From assembly GCF_001422665.1 (NCBI RefSeq), contig NZ_LMLU01000009.1, positions 1 to 64,000 of the forward strand: a stretch of 64,000 nt of DNA, in the 5' to 3' direction. Positions 33,845-42,122 of the stretch are shown one piece after another. Both the position numbers and the translations under genes were made by a program. Source of the stretch: Arthrobacter sp. Leaf234. GTDB taxonomy: Bacteria > Actinomycetota > Actinomycetes > Actinomycetales > Micrococcaceae. Each line of letters opens with the position of its first letter. Positions within the stretch are counted from its first letter, which is position 1. The notes under the pieces were generated by a model, which searched no databases, was not told the origin of the DNA, and saw only the letters and a list, made by a program, of their open reading frames with translations.

Positions 33845-34752
33845 GCGCGCGGGAAGCCGGCGGCGGCGATCATCTCGGGGGTGATGCGCGCCAGGCTGCC
33901 GGTCGGGTACTGGGCTGCGACATGGTCCACGTGCTGCACCGACAGCACCTCGGGACCGAGGAACCGCCGGGCCAGGACCTCGAAGCTCGCGGCATCACCC
34001 GTCGCGATAAACCGGTGGACGGCGGTCTCCGTGCTGTCGCGTTCCAGCCCGTGGGACACGAGCGCCCGGTAGACGTCCTTCGCCGTCTCCTCGGCGCTGG
34101 AGACGAGCGTGACGTCGTCGCCCATGACGTAGGAGATGACGCCCGTCAGGAAGGGATAGTGGGTGCAGCCGAGCACGAGGGTGTCGATCCCGGCATCCTT
34201 CAGCGGCGCGAGGTACTCCTCGGCCGTGCGCAGCAGCGCGGGCCCACCGGTGATGCCCGCCTCGACGAACTCGACGAACGAGGGGCAGGCCACGGAGGTG
34301 ACCTCAAGGTGTGGAGCGGCGGCGAAGGTGTCGTCGTAGGCGCGGGAGCCGACGGTGGCCGACGTGCCGATCACGCCGATCCGGCCCGATCTCGTCGACG
34401 CGACCGCGCGCCGGACGGCGGGCTGGATGACCTCGATGACGGGGATGCCGTACCGCTCGGTGTAGCGCTCCCGGGCGTCGCGCAGCACGGCCGCGGATGC
34501 CGAGTTGCAGGCGATGACCAGCAGCTTGACCCCGGAGTCCACGAGCTCGTCCATGACGCCGAGTGCGTGGGCGCGGACGCGCGCGATGGGCAGCGGACCG
34601 TACGGACCGCTCGCCGTGTCACCGACGTACATGATGGATTCGTGGGGAAGCTGGTCGATGACCGCTCTCGCGACGGTCAGTCCGCCGACGCCGGAGTCGA
34701 AGATGCCGATGGGCGCTTCGCTGCGGTCGGTGTTCGCTCGATCTGGACTCAT
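33841..34752 (-). CDS. murI: Glutamate racemase
   Basis: MurI converts L-glutamate to the D-glutamate of peptidoglycan. The 303-residue protein has [16 protein letters not shown] (Asp19, Ser20), the catalytic cysteines Cys82 in IACNSAS and Cys196 in LGCTHYP, and [12 protein letters not shown]. The ATG at 34752 has GGAGG immediately upstream; a longer in-frame start is rejected. It is coupled to the MBL hydrolase through an ATGA overlap. Confidence 0.96.
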   Translation of the reverse strand: MSPDRANTDRSEAPIGIFDSGVGGLTVARAVIDQLPHESIMYVGDTASGPYGPLPIARVRAHALGVMDELVDSGVKLLVIACNSASAAVLRDARERYTERYGIPVIEVIQPAVRRAVASTRSGRIGVIGTSATVGSRAYDDTFAAAPHLEVTSVACPSFVEFVEAGITGGPALLRTAEEYLAPLKDAGIDTLVLGCTHYPFLTGVISYVMGDDVTLVSSAEETAKDVYRALVSHGLERDSTETAVHRFIATGDAASFEVLARRFLGPEVLSVQHVDHVAAQYPTGSLARITPEMIAAAGFPRA

Positions 34753-34836
34753 GATCCTCCGAGAGTATGGCGTCCTGCCCGTGAACACCACGCGCCGATC
34801 CGTGGGGTTTGTCACAGGCAGACCATCGCCCCGGGC

Positions 34837-35412
34837 TCAGCGATCGAGCCGCGCGGCCTTCAGCATGGCCTGGACGAGGGACTCCTGCAGCCAGGTGACG
34901 AAGTTGTACACGAGCGCCAGGTAGGACTCGACGTCGTCCACGTCCTTGGAGTCGGCGATGTCGTGGAGGCGCTCGGCGTCCTCCTCCGACTCGATGGACA
35001 GCCGGTCCGCGAGGACCAGTCGCACGTCGTTCAGTGCCTGCGCCAGCAGCCTCGCCTGTTCGTCGTTCAGGGTCATGGGGCTGGACTCGATGAGCAGCGC
35101 GCTCCCCCTGAGGGCTCCGATCTTCTGCTCGCGCAGTGAGCGTTCCGTCAGGCGGCGGAAGGCGAGGGCCTCGTCGTCGTCGCCCCGGACGGCGTCGGGC
35201 AGGAGGCGGCGGACCGCGGAGTCGTCGGGAGCCGTCGCCTCGGCGTCGGCTCCCGACATGCCGACCAGGGCGGCCAGCGGATCCTCACTCGGCGCCGTGT
35301 CGGGCTCGAGCATGGTCACGACGTCGTCGAGCAGGGCACCGAGGAGGCGAGCCTCCCCGGGCTCCAGCGCACCGGTGATTCCACGGCGCGTCGATTTGAA
35401 GGCTTTAGCCAT
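34837..35412 (-). CDS. DUF2017 family protein
   Basis: The 191-residue, helix-rich protein matches the actinobacterial DUF2017 family: AKAFKSTRRGITGALEPGEARLL at the start and ALNDVRLVLADRLSIESEEDAERLH near the end. No enzyme motif or membrane segment is seen. It begins 9 bp after clpS on the same strand, an arrangement that is widely conserved in actinobacteria and suggests a link with Clp proteolysis, but the function is unknown. Confidence 0.85.
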   Translation of the reverse strand: MAKAFKSTRRGITGALEPGEARLLGALLDDVVTMLEPDTAPSEDPLAALVGMSGADAEATAPDDSAVRRLLPDAVRGDDDEALAFRRLTERSLREQKIGALRGSALLIESSPMTLNDEQARLLAQALNDVRLVLADRLSIESEEDAERLHDIADSKDVDDVESYLALVYNFVTWLQESLVQAMLKAARLDR

Positions 35413-35421
35413 GGGGTGGGA

Positions 35422-35730
35422 CTACTCGCTTCCGGCTTTTTCGAAGGTGGCCCAGAGACCATAGGAGTGGAGGGCCACGGTGTCCTGCTCCACCTTCTCC
35501 CGGGTGCCGGAGACGACGGCGGAGCGTCCCTCCTCGTGCACCTCGAGCATGAGGGTGCGGGCCTTGGCCTCCGAATAGCCGAAGTAGGACTGGAACACGT
35601 AGCTCACGTAGCTCATCAGGTTCACGGGATCATTCCAGACCACCACGACCCAGGGCTGGCCCAGATCGGTCTTCTCGTCCGTCCGAACCTTTTCCTCGGT
35701 ATCGGTACCGGTGGCAAAGCCTACTGTCAT
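35422..35730 (-). CDS. clpS: ATP-dependent Clp protease adaptor ClpS
   Basis: ClpS delivers N-degron substrates to the ClpAP/ClpCP protease. The 102-residue protein has the core PWVVVVWNDPVNLMSYVSYV with the N-degron-binding Asn-Asp, GYSEAKARTLMLEVHEEGR and VALHSYGLWATFEK. The ATG at 35730 is chosen because a TAGAAT -10 box ends 7 nt upstream; an ATG three codons earlier would overlap it. It is divergent from pncB across only 78 bp. Confidence 0.94.
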   Translation of the reverse strand: MTVGFATGTDTEEKVRTDEKTDLGQPWVVVVWNDPVNLMSYVSYVFQSYFGYSEAKARTLMLEVHEEGRSAVVSGTREKVEQDTVALHSYGLWATFEKAGSE

Positions 35731-35737
35731 AGGGTTC

Positions 35738-35743
35738 ATTCTA
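35738..35743 (-). promoter_or_regulatory. -10 box (TAGAAT) of leaderless clpS
   Basis: On the minus strand TAGAAT ends 7 nt before the ATG at 35730. Confidence 0.6.
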
Positions 35744-35795
35744 GGTCGCGGCACCGACGCCCCGTGGCCGGGTACTCCCACAGCGGACGCCCGGC

Positions 35796-35801
35796 TATCG
35801 T
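35796..35801 (+). promoter_or_regulatory. -10 box (TATCGT) of leaderless pncB
   Basis: TATCGT ends 7 nt before the GTG at 35809. The spacer TCTGAGG contains GAGG, too close for a usual ribosome-binding site. It is back to back with the clpS promoter. Confidence 0.5.
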
Positions 35802-35808
35802 TCTGAGG

Positions 35809-37179
35809 GTGACTGACGCCCTGAGCACCGATCCGCCCGCCGCCCCGCCGGCACACGCCCTGGTGAATGCGCCGAACAGCGCCCTGTTCACCGACCAGTA
35901 CGAACTCACCATGCTGCAGGCCTCCCTCCATTCCGGAGCCGCACACCGCCGGTCCGTCTTCGAGGCCTTCGCACGCCGCCTCCCGGCCGGTCGCCGCTAC
36001 GGCGTGGTCGCCGGAACCGGGCGGCTCCTGGAGGCGCTGTCCACCTTCCGGTTCGACGACGCCCAGCTGGCCTTCCTCTCGGATCGCGGGATCGTCGACG
36101 ACACCACGCTCGCGTGGCTGGCGGACTTCCGCTTCACGGGCTCCATCTCGGGCTACGCGGAGGGAGAGGCCTTCTTCCCCAACTCCCCCATCCTCACGGT
36201 GGAGTCGACGTTCGCCGAGGCCTGCATCCTCGAGACGCTCATCCTGTCCATCCTCAACCACGACAGCGCGATCGCCTCGGCCGCCTCCCGCATGACGGGT
36301 GCGTCCGCCGGGCGTCCGTGTATCGAGATGGGCTCGCGCCGCACGCACGAGGAGTCCGCGGTCGCGGCGGCCCGGGCAGCCATCATCGGCGGATTCGCCA
36401 GCACGTCCAACCTGGAGGCCGGGCGGCGCTACGGCCTCCCGACGGTCGGCACCGCCGCCCACTCCTTCACGCTGCTGCATGATTCGGAGCGCGCGGCGTT
36501 CGAGGCGCAGGTCGCGTCGCTCGGCAGGAGCACCTCCCTGCTGGTGGACACGTACGACGTCGAGCAGGGTGTGCGCACCGCGGTCGAGGTGGCCGGACCG
36601 GAGCTCGGAGCCGTCCGGCTCGACTCCGGTGACCTCGTGGCCCAGGCACGCTGGGTCCGCCAGTTGCTCGACGACCTCGGTAACCACTCGACCCGGATCG
36701 TCGTCACCTCGGATCTCGACGAGTTCGCCATCGGCCTCCTCGCCTCCGCACCCGTGGACTCCTACGGTGTCGGGACGTCGCTCGTCACGGGCTCCGGCGC
36801 TCCGACCGCGGGCATGGTCTACAAGCTGGTCAGCCGCCAGGACGACGACGGCACGTTCGTCCCGGTGGCGAAGGCCGCGAAGAACAAGGTCTCCGTGGGC
36901 GGCATCAAGCACGCGCTCCGCCGTCTCGACGAGCACGGCACCGCGCAGGTCGAGGTGGTCGGCATCGGCCTGACGCCGGCCGACGACGGCAACGACCGCC
37001 CGCTCATCCAGGAGTTCGTCAGGGACGGCGTCGTCCTCCCGGGCTGGACCGGCCCGGAGGCGGTCACGCGCGCAGCCGAGCGCCACGCGCACTCCATCGC
37101 GGAGCTGCCCGGAGCCGTGCTGCGCCTTCAGCGCGGCGAACCCGTCATCCCCACCGAGTACGAGGAGGCATCAGCATGA
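35809..37179 (+). CDS. pncB: Nicotinate phosphoribosyltransferase
   Basis: PncB makes nicotinate mononucleotide from nicotinate and PRPP in NAD salvage. The 456-residue protein has LFTDQYELTMLQASL near the N-terminus, GFASTSNLEAGRRYGLPTVGT with AAHSFTLLH (the conserved His region), and GAVRLDSGDLVAQARWVRQLLD plus GVGTSLVTG in the phosphate-binding part. The GTG at 35809 is used because the long upstream extension overlaps clpS antisense. The last base pairs overlap pncA (ATGA), forming a salvage operon. Confidence 0.96.
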   Translation: MTDALSTDPPAAPPAHALVNAPNSALFTDQYELTMLQASLHSGAAHRRSVFEAFARRLPAGRRYGVVAGTGRLLEALSTFRFDDAQLAFLSDRGIVDDTTLAWLADFRFTGSISGYAEGEAFFPNSPILTVESTFAEACILETLILSILNHDSAIASAASRMTGASAGRPCIEMGSRRTHEESAVAAARAAIIGGFASTSNLEAGRRYGLPTVGTAAHSFTLLHDSERAAFEAQVASLGRSTSLLVDTYDVEQGVRTAVEVAGPELGAVRLDSGDLVAQARWVRQLLDDLGNHSTRIVVTSDLDEFAIGLLASAPVDSYGVGTSLVTGSGAPTAGMVYKLVSRQDDDGTFVPVAKAAKNKVSVGGIKHALRRLDEHGTAQVEVVGIGLTPADDGNDRPLIQEFVRDGVVLPGWTGPEAVTRAAERHAHSIAELPGAVLRLQRGEPVIPTEYEEASA

Positions 37180-37796
37180 CACGCGCACTGATCATCGTGG
37201 ACGTGCAGAACGACTTCTGCGAGGGCGGCACGCTCGCCGTGCAGGGCGGCGCCCAGGTCGCGGCCGACATCAGCGACCACATCGACGAGCAGGCGGGCTC
37301 CTACGACTACATCGTGGCGACGCAGGACTGGCACATCGATCCGGGCGCGCACTTCTCGGAGGCCCCCGACTTCGTCGGCTCCTGGCCGATCCACTGCGTC
37401 GCGGACACCAAGGGCTCCGACTTCCATCACGACCTCGACACCGAGAGCATCGACGCCGTGTTCCGCAAGGGCCAGTTCGAGGCGGCCTATTCGGGCTTCG
37501 AGGGCGTCAAGGCCCCCGACGACGAAGTGCCCACGGGCGAGCAGAAGCTGGGCGGGGCCGCCGAGAGCGACGACGACCCGATGACGCTGGACGACTGGCT
37601 GCGCGACCACGAGGTCGACGAGGTCGCCGTCGCGGGACTCGCGACCGACTACTGCGTGCGGGCGACGGCTCTCGACGCGCTCCAGGCCGGTTACGCCGTC
37701 ACCCTGCTGACCGGGCTCACGAAGGGCGTGCACGCCGAGCGGACCGACGGCGTCCTCGACGAACTGGAATCAGCCGGTGTCGAGCTGGCGCGCTGA
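37176..37796 (+). CDS. pncA: Nicotinamidase
   Basis: PncA deaminates nicotinamide to nicotinate, which PncB then uses. The 206-residue cysteine hydrolase has Asp9 in IIVDVQNDF, the metal site Asp51-His53-His59 in TQDWHIDPGAHF, Lys98 in FRKGQ and the nucleophile Cys160 in ATDYCVRAT. An acidic insertion around residues 113-138 is longer than in many homologues. The ATG follows GAGGAGG and overlaps the pncB stop. A strong terminator follows. Confidence 0.96.
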   Translation: MTRALIIVDVQNDFCEGGTLAVQGGAQVAADISDHIDEQAGSYDYIVATQDWHIDPGAHFSEAPDFVGSWPIHCVADTKGSDFHHDLDTESIDAVFRKGQFEAAYSGFEGVKAPDDEVPTGEQKLGGAAESDDDPMTLDDWLRDHEVDEVAVAGLATDYCVRATALDALQAGYAVTLLTGLTKGVHAERTDGVLDELESAGVELAR

Positions 37797-37810
37797 CAAC
37801 TGAGAACGCA

Positions 37811-37841
37811 GGAAGGCCGGGCTGCTGCAGCCCGGCCTTCC
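37811..37841. terminator. Bidirectional terminator between pncA and the helicase gene
   Basis: GGAAGGCCGGGCTG (37811-37824) and CAGCCCGGCCTTCC (37828-37841) form a perfect 14-bp stem with a 3-nt loop. It lies 14 bp after the pncA stop and 110 bp after the convergent helicase gene. Confidence 0.85.
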
Positions 37842-37951
37842 GTCGTCTCGCGGGCCTTCCTGGGCGGCCGGTCTTCCCTCGGTGACAGCGCTGTGTGTGC
37901 GAGCCACCTTCGACCGGCCTCCCTCAGGCGGCGGGCCGTCTCCTGCCCGCC

Positions 37952-39730
37952 CTACTTCTTGCCGATGAACCAGTCCTGCAGTTTCTGCAGGCGCCGCTGC
38001 AGCTGGTCCTCATTGGCCTGGGCGACGGCGGGGCCGCCGCATTGCCGCCGCAGCTCCGTGTGGACCTGGCCGTGGGGCATACCCGTGCGAGCGGCCCAGG
38101 CCGAGACGTTCTTCGCCAGCTGACCCCGCAGTTCGGTGAGCTGGCGGTGATCGACGACGAGCGGTTCCGCAGCCGCCGCAGCAGGCCGCCTGGCTTTCCG
38201 GCGCGACTGCTGCTCGTGCTGGCGCTGGCGCAGCAACTGCCCCACCTGGTCGGCGTCGAGGAGCCCCGGGATGCCCAGGAAGTCCTGTTCGTCCTCGCTT
38301 CCCATCTCACCGCCCGTGCCGAACTCGCCACCGTCGAACAGGACGCGGTCGAAGGAGGCCTGCGACTCTAACGCCTCGAACTTCTGCTTCATCAGCGAAT
38401 CGGAGGCCTTGTCCTCGCGGTTCGCCGCCTCCATGAGGCCGTCCTCGAGGCCGAAGCCCTCGTCGTCCTTCTCCGGACGGTCCAGCGCGTGGTCACGCTC
38501 CAGCTCGAGCTGGTTGGCGAGGGCCATCAGGTTGGGCACCGACGGAAGGAAGATCGACGCGGTCTCGCCCCTCCGCCGGGCACGGACGTAGCGCCCCACT
38601 GCCTGGGCGAAGAACAGCGGCGTCGCGGTGGAGGTGGCATAGACGCCGACCGCGAGCCGGGGGACGTCAACGCCCTCGGACACCATGCGGACGGCGACCA
38701 TCCACCGCTTGTCGCCCTCGGAGAACTCCTCGATCTTCGACGACGCCTTCGCGTCGTCGGACAGGATGACCGTCGGGGACTCGCCGGTGATGCGCTTGAG
38801 CTGTCCCGCGTACGCGCGGGCGTCGTCGTGGTCCGTCGCGATGACCAGCCCGCCGGCGTCGTGCACCGTGCGGCGCACCTCGGTGAGCCGCTTGTCCGCG
38901 GCGGCGAGGACCGCGGGGATCCACTCGCCGGCCGGGTTGAGCGCCGTCCGCCACGCCTGCGCCGTGATGTCCTTCGTGACCGCGGCCTCCCCCAGGGAGG
39001 CCGCCATCTCCTCGCCGGCGCTGGTGCGCCAGCGCATCTGGCCCGAGTACGCCATGAACATGACCGGGCGCACCACGTGGTCCCTCAGCGCCTGGCCGTA
39101 CCCATAGGTGTAGTCGGCCTTCGAGCGGCGGATGCCGTCGCGGTCCTCGACGTACTCGACGAACGGGATGGCTGCCGTGTCGGATCGGAAGGGCGTCCCG
39201 GTGAGGGCGAGCCGGCGCGCTGCCGGTTCGAAGGCCTCCCGGATGCCGTCGCCCCACGAGAGGGCGTCGCCGCCGTGGTGGATCTCGTCGAGGATGACGA
39301 GCGTGCGGGCGGCCTCGGTCTTGGCGCGGTGGAGCATCGGTTTGCTCGCCACCTGCGCGTAGGTCACGGCGACGCCGATGAAGGACCCGCCGTGGCGGCC
39401 GTCGGCGTTCTTGAAGTTCGGGTCGATCGCGAGACCCACGCGTGCGGCGGCGTCGGCCCACTGGCGCTTGAGGTGGTCGGTCGGGGCGACGACGGTGATC
39501 CGGTTGACGATCCCGCGGTCCACGAGTTCGGTGGCCACGCGGAGTGCGAAGGTCGTCTTGCCCGCGCCGGGAGTTGCCACGGCGAGGAAATCGCTCGGCG
39601 AGTCGGTGAAGTACTTCTCCAGCGCTTCGCTCTGCCACTGGCGCAGCTTGGGAGCCGTACCCCAGGCCGCACGTTCCGGGTAGGCGGGGGGCAGGGCTGC
39701 GCCGGCACCGAACAGGGTGTCATTACTCAC
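37952..39730 (-). CDS. DEAD/DEAH-box helicase family protein
   Basis: The 592-residue SF2 protein has Walker A ATPGAGKTTF (52-61), DEIH at 148-151, LTGTPFRSD (motif III region), and the C-terminal motifs VRMVSEGVDVPRL and FAQAVGRYVRARR. These are the type I restriction/UvrB-like helicase motifs, so it should translocate on or unwind nucleic acid using ATP. The C-terminus after about residue 480 holds a basic region (RQRQHEQQSRRKARRP) and a helical domain. The GTG start overlaps the TGA of the MFS gene (GTGA), and a TACTGT -10 box also lies 6 nt upstream. Its biological role is not known. Confidence 0.9.
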   Translation of the reverse strand: MSNDTLFGAGAALPPAYPERAAWGTAPKLRQWQSEALEKYFTDSPSDFLAVATPGAGKTTFALRVATELVDRGIVNRITVVAPTDHLKRQWADAAARVGLAIDPNFKNADGRHGGSFIGVAVTYAQVASKPMLHRAKTEAARTLVILDEIHHGGDALSWGDGIREAFEPAARRLALTGTPFRSDTAAIPFVEYVEDRDGIRRSKADYTYGYGQALRDHVVRPVMFMAYSGQMRWRTSAGEEMAASLGEAAVTKDITAQAWRTALNPAGEWIPAVLAAADKRLTEVRRTVHDAGGLVIATDHDDARAYAGQLKRITGESPTVILSDDAKASSKIEEFSEGDKRWMVAVRMVSEGVDVPRLAVGVYATSTATPLFFAQAVGRYVRARRRGETASIFLPSVPNLMALANQLELERDHALDRPEKDDEGFGLEDGLMEAANREDKASDSLMKQKFEALESQASFDRVLFDGGEFGTGGEMGSEDEQDFLGIPGLLDADQVGQLLRQRQHEQQSRRKARRPAAAAAEPLVVDHRQLTELRGQLAKNVSAWAARTGMPHGQVHTELRRQCGGPAVAQANEDQLQRRLQKLQDWFIGKK

Positions 39731-41196
39731 GCCGGGACAGTACCTTCCATTGACTTGCTGGGGGTCGAGGTGGGGGCGGCATCCGATGCCCTGGCCCCTC
39801 TCAGACCCGAAACTATACCTGCTGCCGTGGACACCCACAGAGCCAGCCAGATCGCAACGAACGTGGGCACGTGTCCCGGATTCCCGTCGTCGTGCAGGAG
39901 GGCGAACAGTGCTCCGGCACCCGCCGTGCCGACCACTCCGCCGAGCTGGTCGGAGATCTGGAGGGCAGCGGAGTTCCGGCCCTGCTCGGTGGTCGGCGAG
40001 AGCTTCAGGACCAGGACGGACGTGCTGGAGAGCGTCATGCCCATCGCGAATCCGGAGAGACTCCAGACGACGGCGAGCACCCAGAGCGGCGCTTCGACCG
40101 CCGTCGCGAGCGCGAAGCCGCCGAGGCTCAGCGACAGGATCGAGGAGCCGGCGACGAGGAGCCAGCCGCGCTCGAACGTCACGCGCGCCTGCACGAAGGA
40201 GCCCGCACTCCACCCGAGCGCCCCGGCACTCAGCGTCAGGCCCGCGGTGCCGGCACTGATGTCCCGTGAGCTCACCAGCATCAGCGGGATGAAGGCCTCG
40301 GTACCGAAGAACGCCACGTTCACGAGCCCGCGCGTGGCGATGACACTCGGCAGGCCGCGCGCGAGGACGAGGGTACCCGGCGGCAGGAGCGCGGGGAGGA
40401 CCAGGAGGACGACGACGATGCTCGCCAGGGCGAGCGACACCAGTCCGGCGACCAGTCCGGCGGCGGGAGCTTCCGTGTCGGCAAGACGGACCACGGCCCA
40501 CTGGGCGGCGAAGACCCCACCGGCGAGCGCCAGGCCGCGCAGGGTGCGTGCCCTCGCCGAGCCGGCCTCGGGCGCTCCGATGGGTCCGAGCTGCCTGGTC
40601 TTCGGCCAGACGATGATCACGGCGGCGAGGACCACGGGAGCCACCCCGAGGAAAACCCAGCGCCAGCCGAACTGCTCGGTCACGAAACCGGAGACCACGG
40701 GTCCGATCAGCGCCGGAAGGACCCAGGCCGCGGCCAGCCAGCCGAACACCACGGGTTGTGCCTGCTGCGGGAAGGACCTGCCGATGACCACGTAGACGGC
40801 GACGATCATGAATCCGCCGCCGAGGCCGGAGATCGCGCGGCCCACCGTCACGAGCCAGAACACGGGGGCGGCTCCCGCTGCCAGGAGTCCGAGGATCATG
40901 AGGGCCATGCCCACGGCCAACGCCGGACGCGGTCCCCTGCGGTCACACCAGGAGCCTGCGACCACGGTGCCGAGCAGGGATGCGGTGAGGTACATCGAGA
41001 AGGCCAGGCCGTAGCTCGATTCCCCCGAGAGCTCGCGCGCGACCGACGGCATCGCGGTCACCACCGCCATCGCCTCGAAAGCGGCGCAGGTGATGATCGC
41101 GAGGATGCCGATGGTGAGCGGGCGCAGCTCGGGGGACATCGCTCCTGGCTGCGTGCTCTTGCCGTCACCCGGGGTCTTGCCGTTGGCCTTGCTCAT
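39727..41196 (-). CDS. MFS transporter, multidrug type
   Basis: The 489-residue protein has roughly 12-14 helices. Motif A appears as SWCDRRGPRPALAVG after the second helix and a motif C-like GRAISGLGGGFMIV segment follows, pointing to a proton-driven drug exporter. The N-terminal 25 residues are hydrophilic. The stop codon overlaps the start of the helicase gene, so the transporter and helicase are translated together, an unexpected pairing. The substrate is unknown. Confidence 0.9.
   Translation of the reverse strand: MSKANGKTPGDGKSTQPGAMSPELRPLTIGILAIITCAAFEAMAVVTAMPSVARELSGESSYGLAFSMYLTASLLGTVVAGSWCDRRGPRPALAVGMALMILGLLAAGAAPVFWLVTVGRAISGLGGGFMIVAVYVVIGRSFPQQAQPVVFGWLAAAWVLPALIGPVVSGFVTEQFGWRWVFLGVAPVVLAAVIIVWPKTRQLGPIGAPEAGSARARTLRGLALAGGVFAAQWAVVRLADTEAPAAGLVAGLVSLALASIVVVLLVLPALLPPGTLVLARGLPSVIATRGLVNVAFFGTEAFIPLMLVSSRDISAGTAGLTLSAGALGWSAGSFVQARVTFERGWLLVAGSSILSLSLGGFALATAVEAPLWVLAVVWSLSGFAMGMTLSSTSVLVLKLSPTTEQGRNSAALQISDQLGGVVGTAGAGALFALLHDDGNPGHVPTFVAIWLALWVSTAAGIVSGLRGARASDAAPTSTPSKSMEGTVPA
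39737..39742 (-). promoter_or_regulatory. -10 box (TACTGT) inside the MFS gene 3' end, for the helicase
   Basis: On the minus strand TACTGT ends 6 nt before GTG 39730. A leaderless internal start for the helicase is possible in addition to read-through from the MFS gene. Confidence 0.4.
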
Positions 41197-41581
41197 GGCA
41201 CCTGTTCTGCTGGTTGTGGATATGTGCTGTCACCCGGCCCGGTAGAGGTCCTGCCCTGGTGCGGCCGGCCTCAGGCTCCGAGACGTAGCAGTCGGTCCGT
41301 GCGCGCTTTCGACGACGCGTTCCCGATGTCCTGGAACTCGTCGTCGACCGGTAGTTCTCACCCCATCGACCTGTGATGGGACCGTCGCCGGCCTGTTTCG
41401 GACCGACGTCGGCCTGTTCAGAACCGTCGTCTCGCCCTACCCTGACGGTCATCAACCAGGTGCTGAGCGGTCACTGGCTGGGGCGCTGGACCCGAATCGA
41501 GTCCGGCTCAGACGTCGTCGCCGGGTGACTACCGGAGCACTATCCGCTGGACCAGCGGCTCTCGTCTTGCTCCCACAGGCA
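41197..41581. other. 385-bp gap without a gene
   Basis: Between the MFS start and the DUF3039 stop I find no coding frame with a ribosome-binding site, no tRNA-like fold and no strong terminator. It contains a 21-bp imperfect tandem duplication at 41381-41426. The MFS promoter should lie at its left end, but I see no clear hexamers. Confidence 0.6.
41381..41426. repeat. 21-bp tandem duplication
   Basis: ACCGTCGCCGGCCTGTTTCGG (units at 41381-41401 and 41402-41422) is repeated with 5 mismatches as ACCGACGTCGGCCTGTTCAG plus A, followed by a third ACCG. It could be the decayed end of a mobile element. Confidence 0.6.
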
Positions 41582-41884
41582 TTACTTCTTGGGCTTGTCG
41601 TCCCCACCGGGTCGGAGCCCGTTGTAAATCTCCTTGCACTCGGGGCAGACCGGGAACTTCTCGGGATCGCGACCGGGCGTCCACACCTTTCCACACAGGG
41701 CGATCACGGGTTCGCCAGTGAAGGCGGATTCCATGATCTTCTCCTTGCGGACGTAGTGGGCGAACCGCTCGGCATCTCCGGGCTCGACTTCCTGCTGGAG
41801 TTCCTCGCGTTCGAGCGTGGCGGTCGAACCGCCCATACCCGCGTCGGAGGGATCATTTGCGAAGGGGTCGGGAGGCATCGTCAT
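41582..41884 (-). CDS. DUF3039 family protein
   Basis: The 100-residue protein belongs to the actinobacterial DUF3039 family. It has FAHYVRKEKIMESAFTGEPV and a probable zinc site from CGKVWTPGRDPEKFPVCPEC. No enzymatic motif is seen. A TAGACT -10 box ends 6 nt before the ATG at 41884, so it is probably leaderless; a second ATG two codons later is possible. It is divergent from the HNH gene. Function unknown. Confidence 0.88.
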   Translation of the reverse strand: MTMPPDPFANDPSDAGMGGSTATLEREELQQEVEPGDAERFAHYVRKEKIMESAFTGEPVIALCGKVWTPGRDPEKFPVCPECKEIYNGLRPGGDDKPKK

Positions 41885-41890
41885 GGCTCC

Positions 41891-41896
41891 AGTCTA
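41891..41896 (-). promoter_or_regulatory. -10 box (TAGACT) of leaderless DUF3039 gene
   Basis: On the minus strand TAGACT ends 6 nt before the ATG at 41884. Confidence 0.6.
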
Positions 41897-42122
41897 TCGC
41901 TCAGGCTCCCAGCGGTCAGATGGAGCGAACTCGCGTCCGAGCGGTTCTCGGCGGCTCCGGGTAGCTCCGGGGGCGCGCCTCTTCAAACGTCCGCTGTTCG
42001 ATCTTTCCGGCGGTCTCGTATTGAGCAACCGCGCCCGAACGACATCGGCGTAGAAAGAGTGGGCCCCTGATTGAGCACGGTCCTCCTCGCAGGAATGTCG
42101 GTGGGAGAAGGGATAGTAGAGC

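Noticed and set aside
38489-40795. 768-residue plus-strand open frame
   Set aside because: It lies antisense to the helicase and MFS genes and shows no recognisable domain.
41440-41560. Possible tRNA in the 385-bp gap (GACCCGAATCGAGTC looks like a T-arm)
   Set aside because: No acceptor stem, anticodon arm or D-arm could be paired around it.
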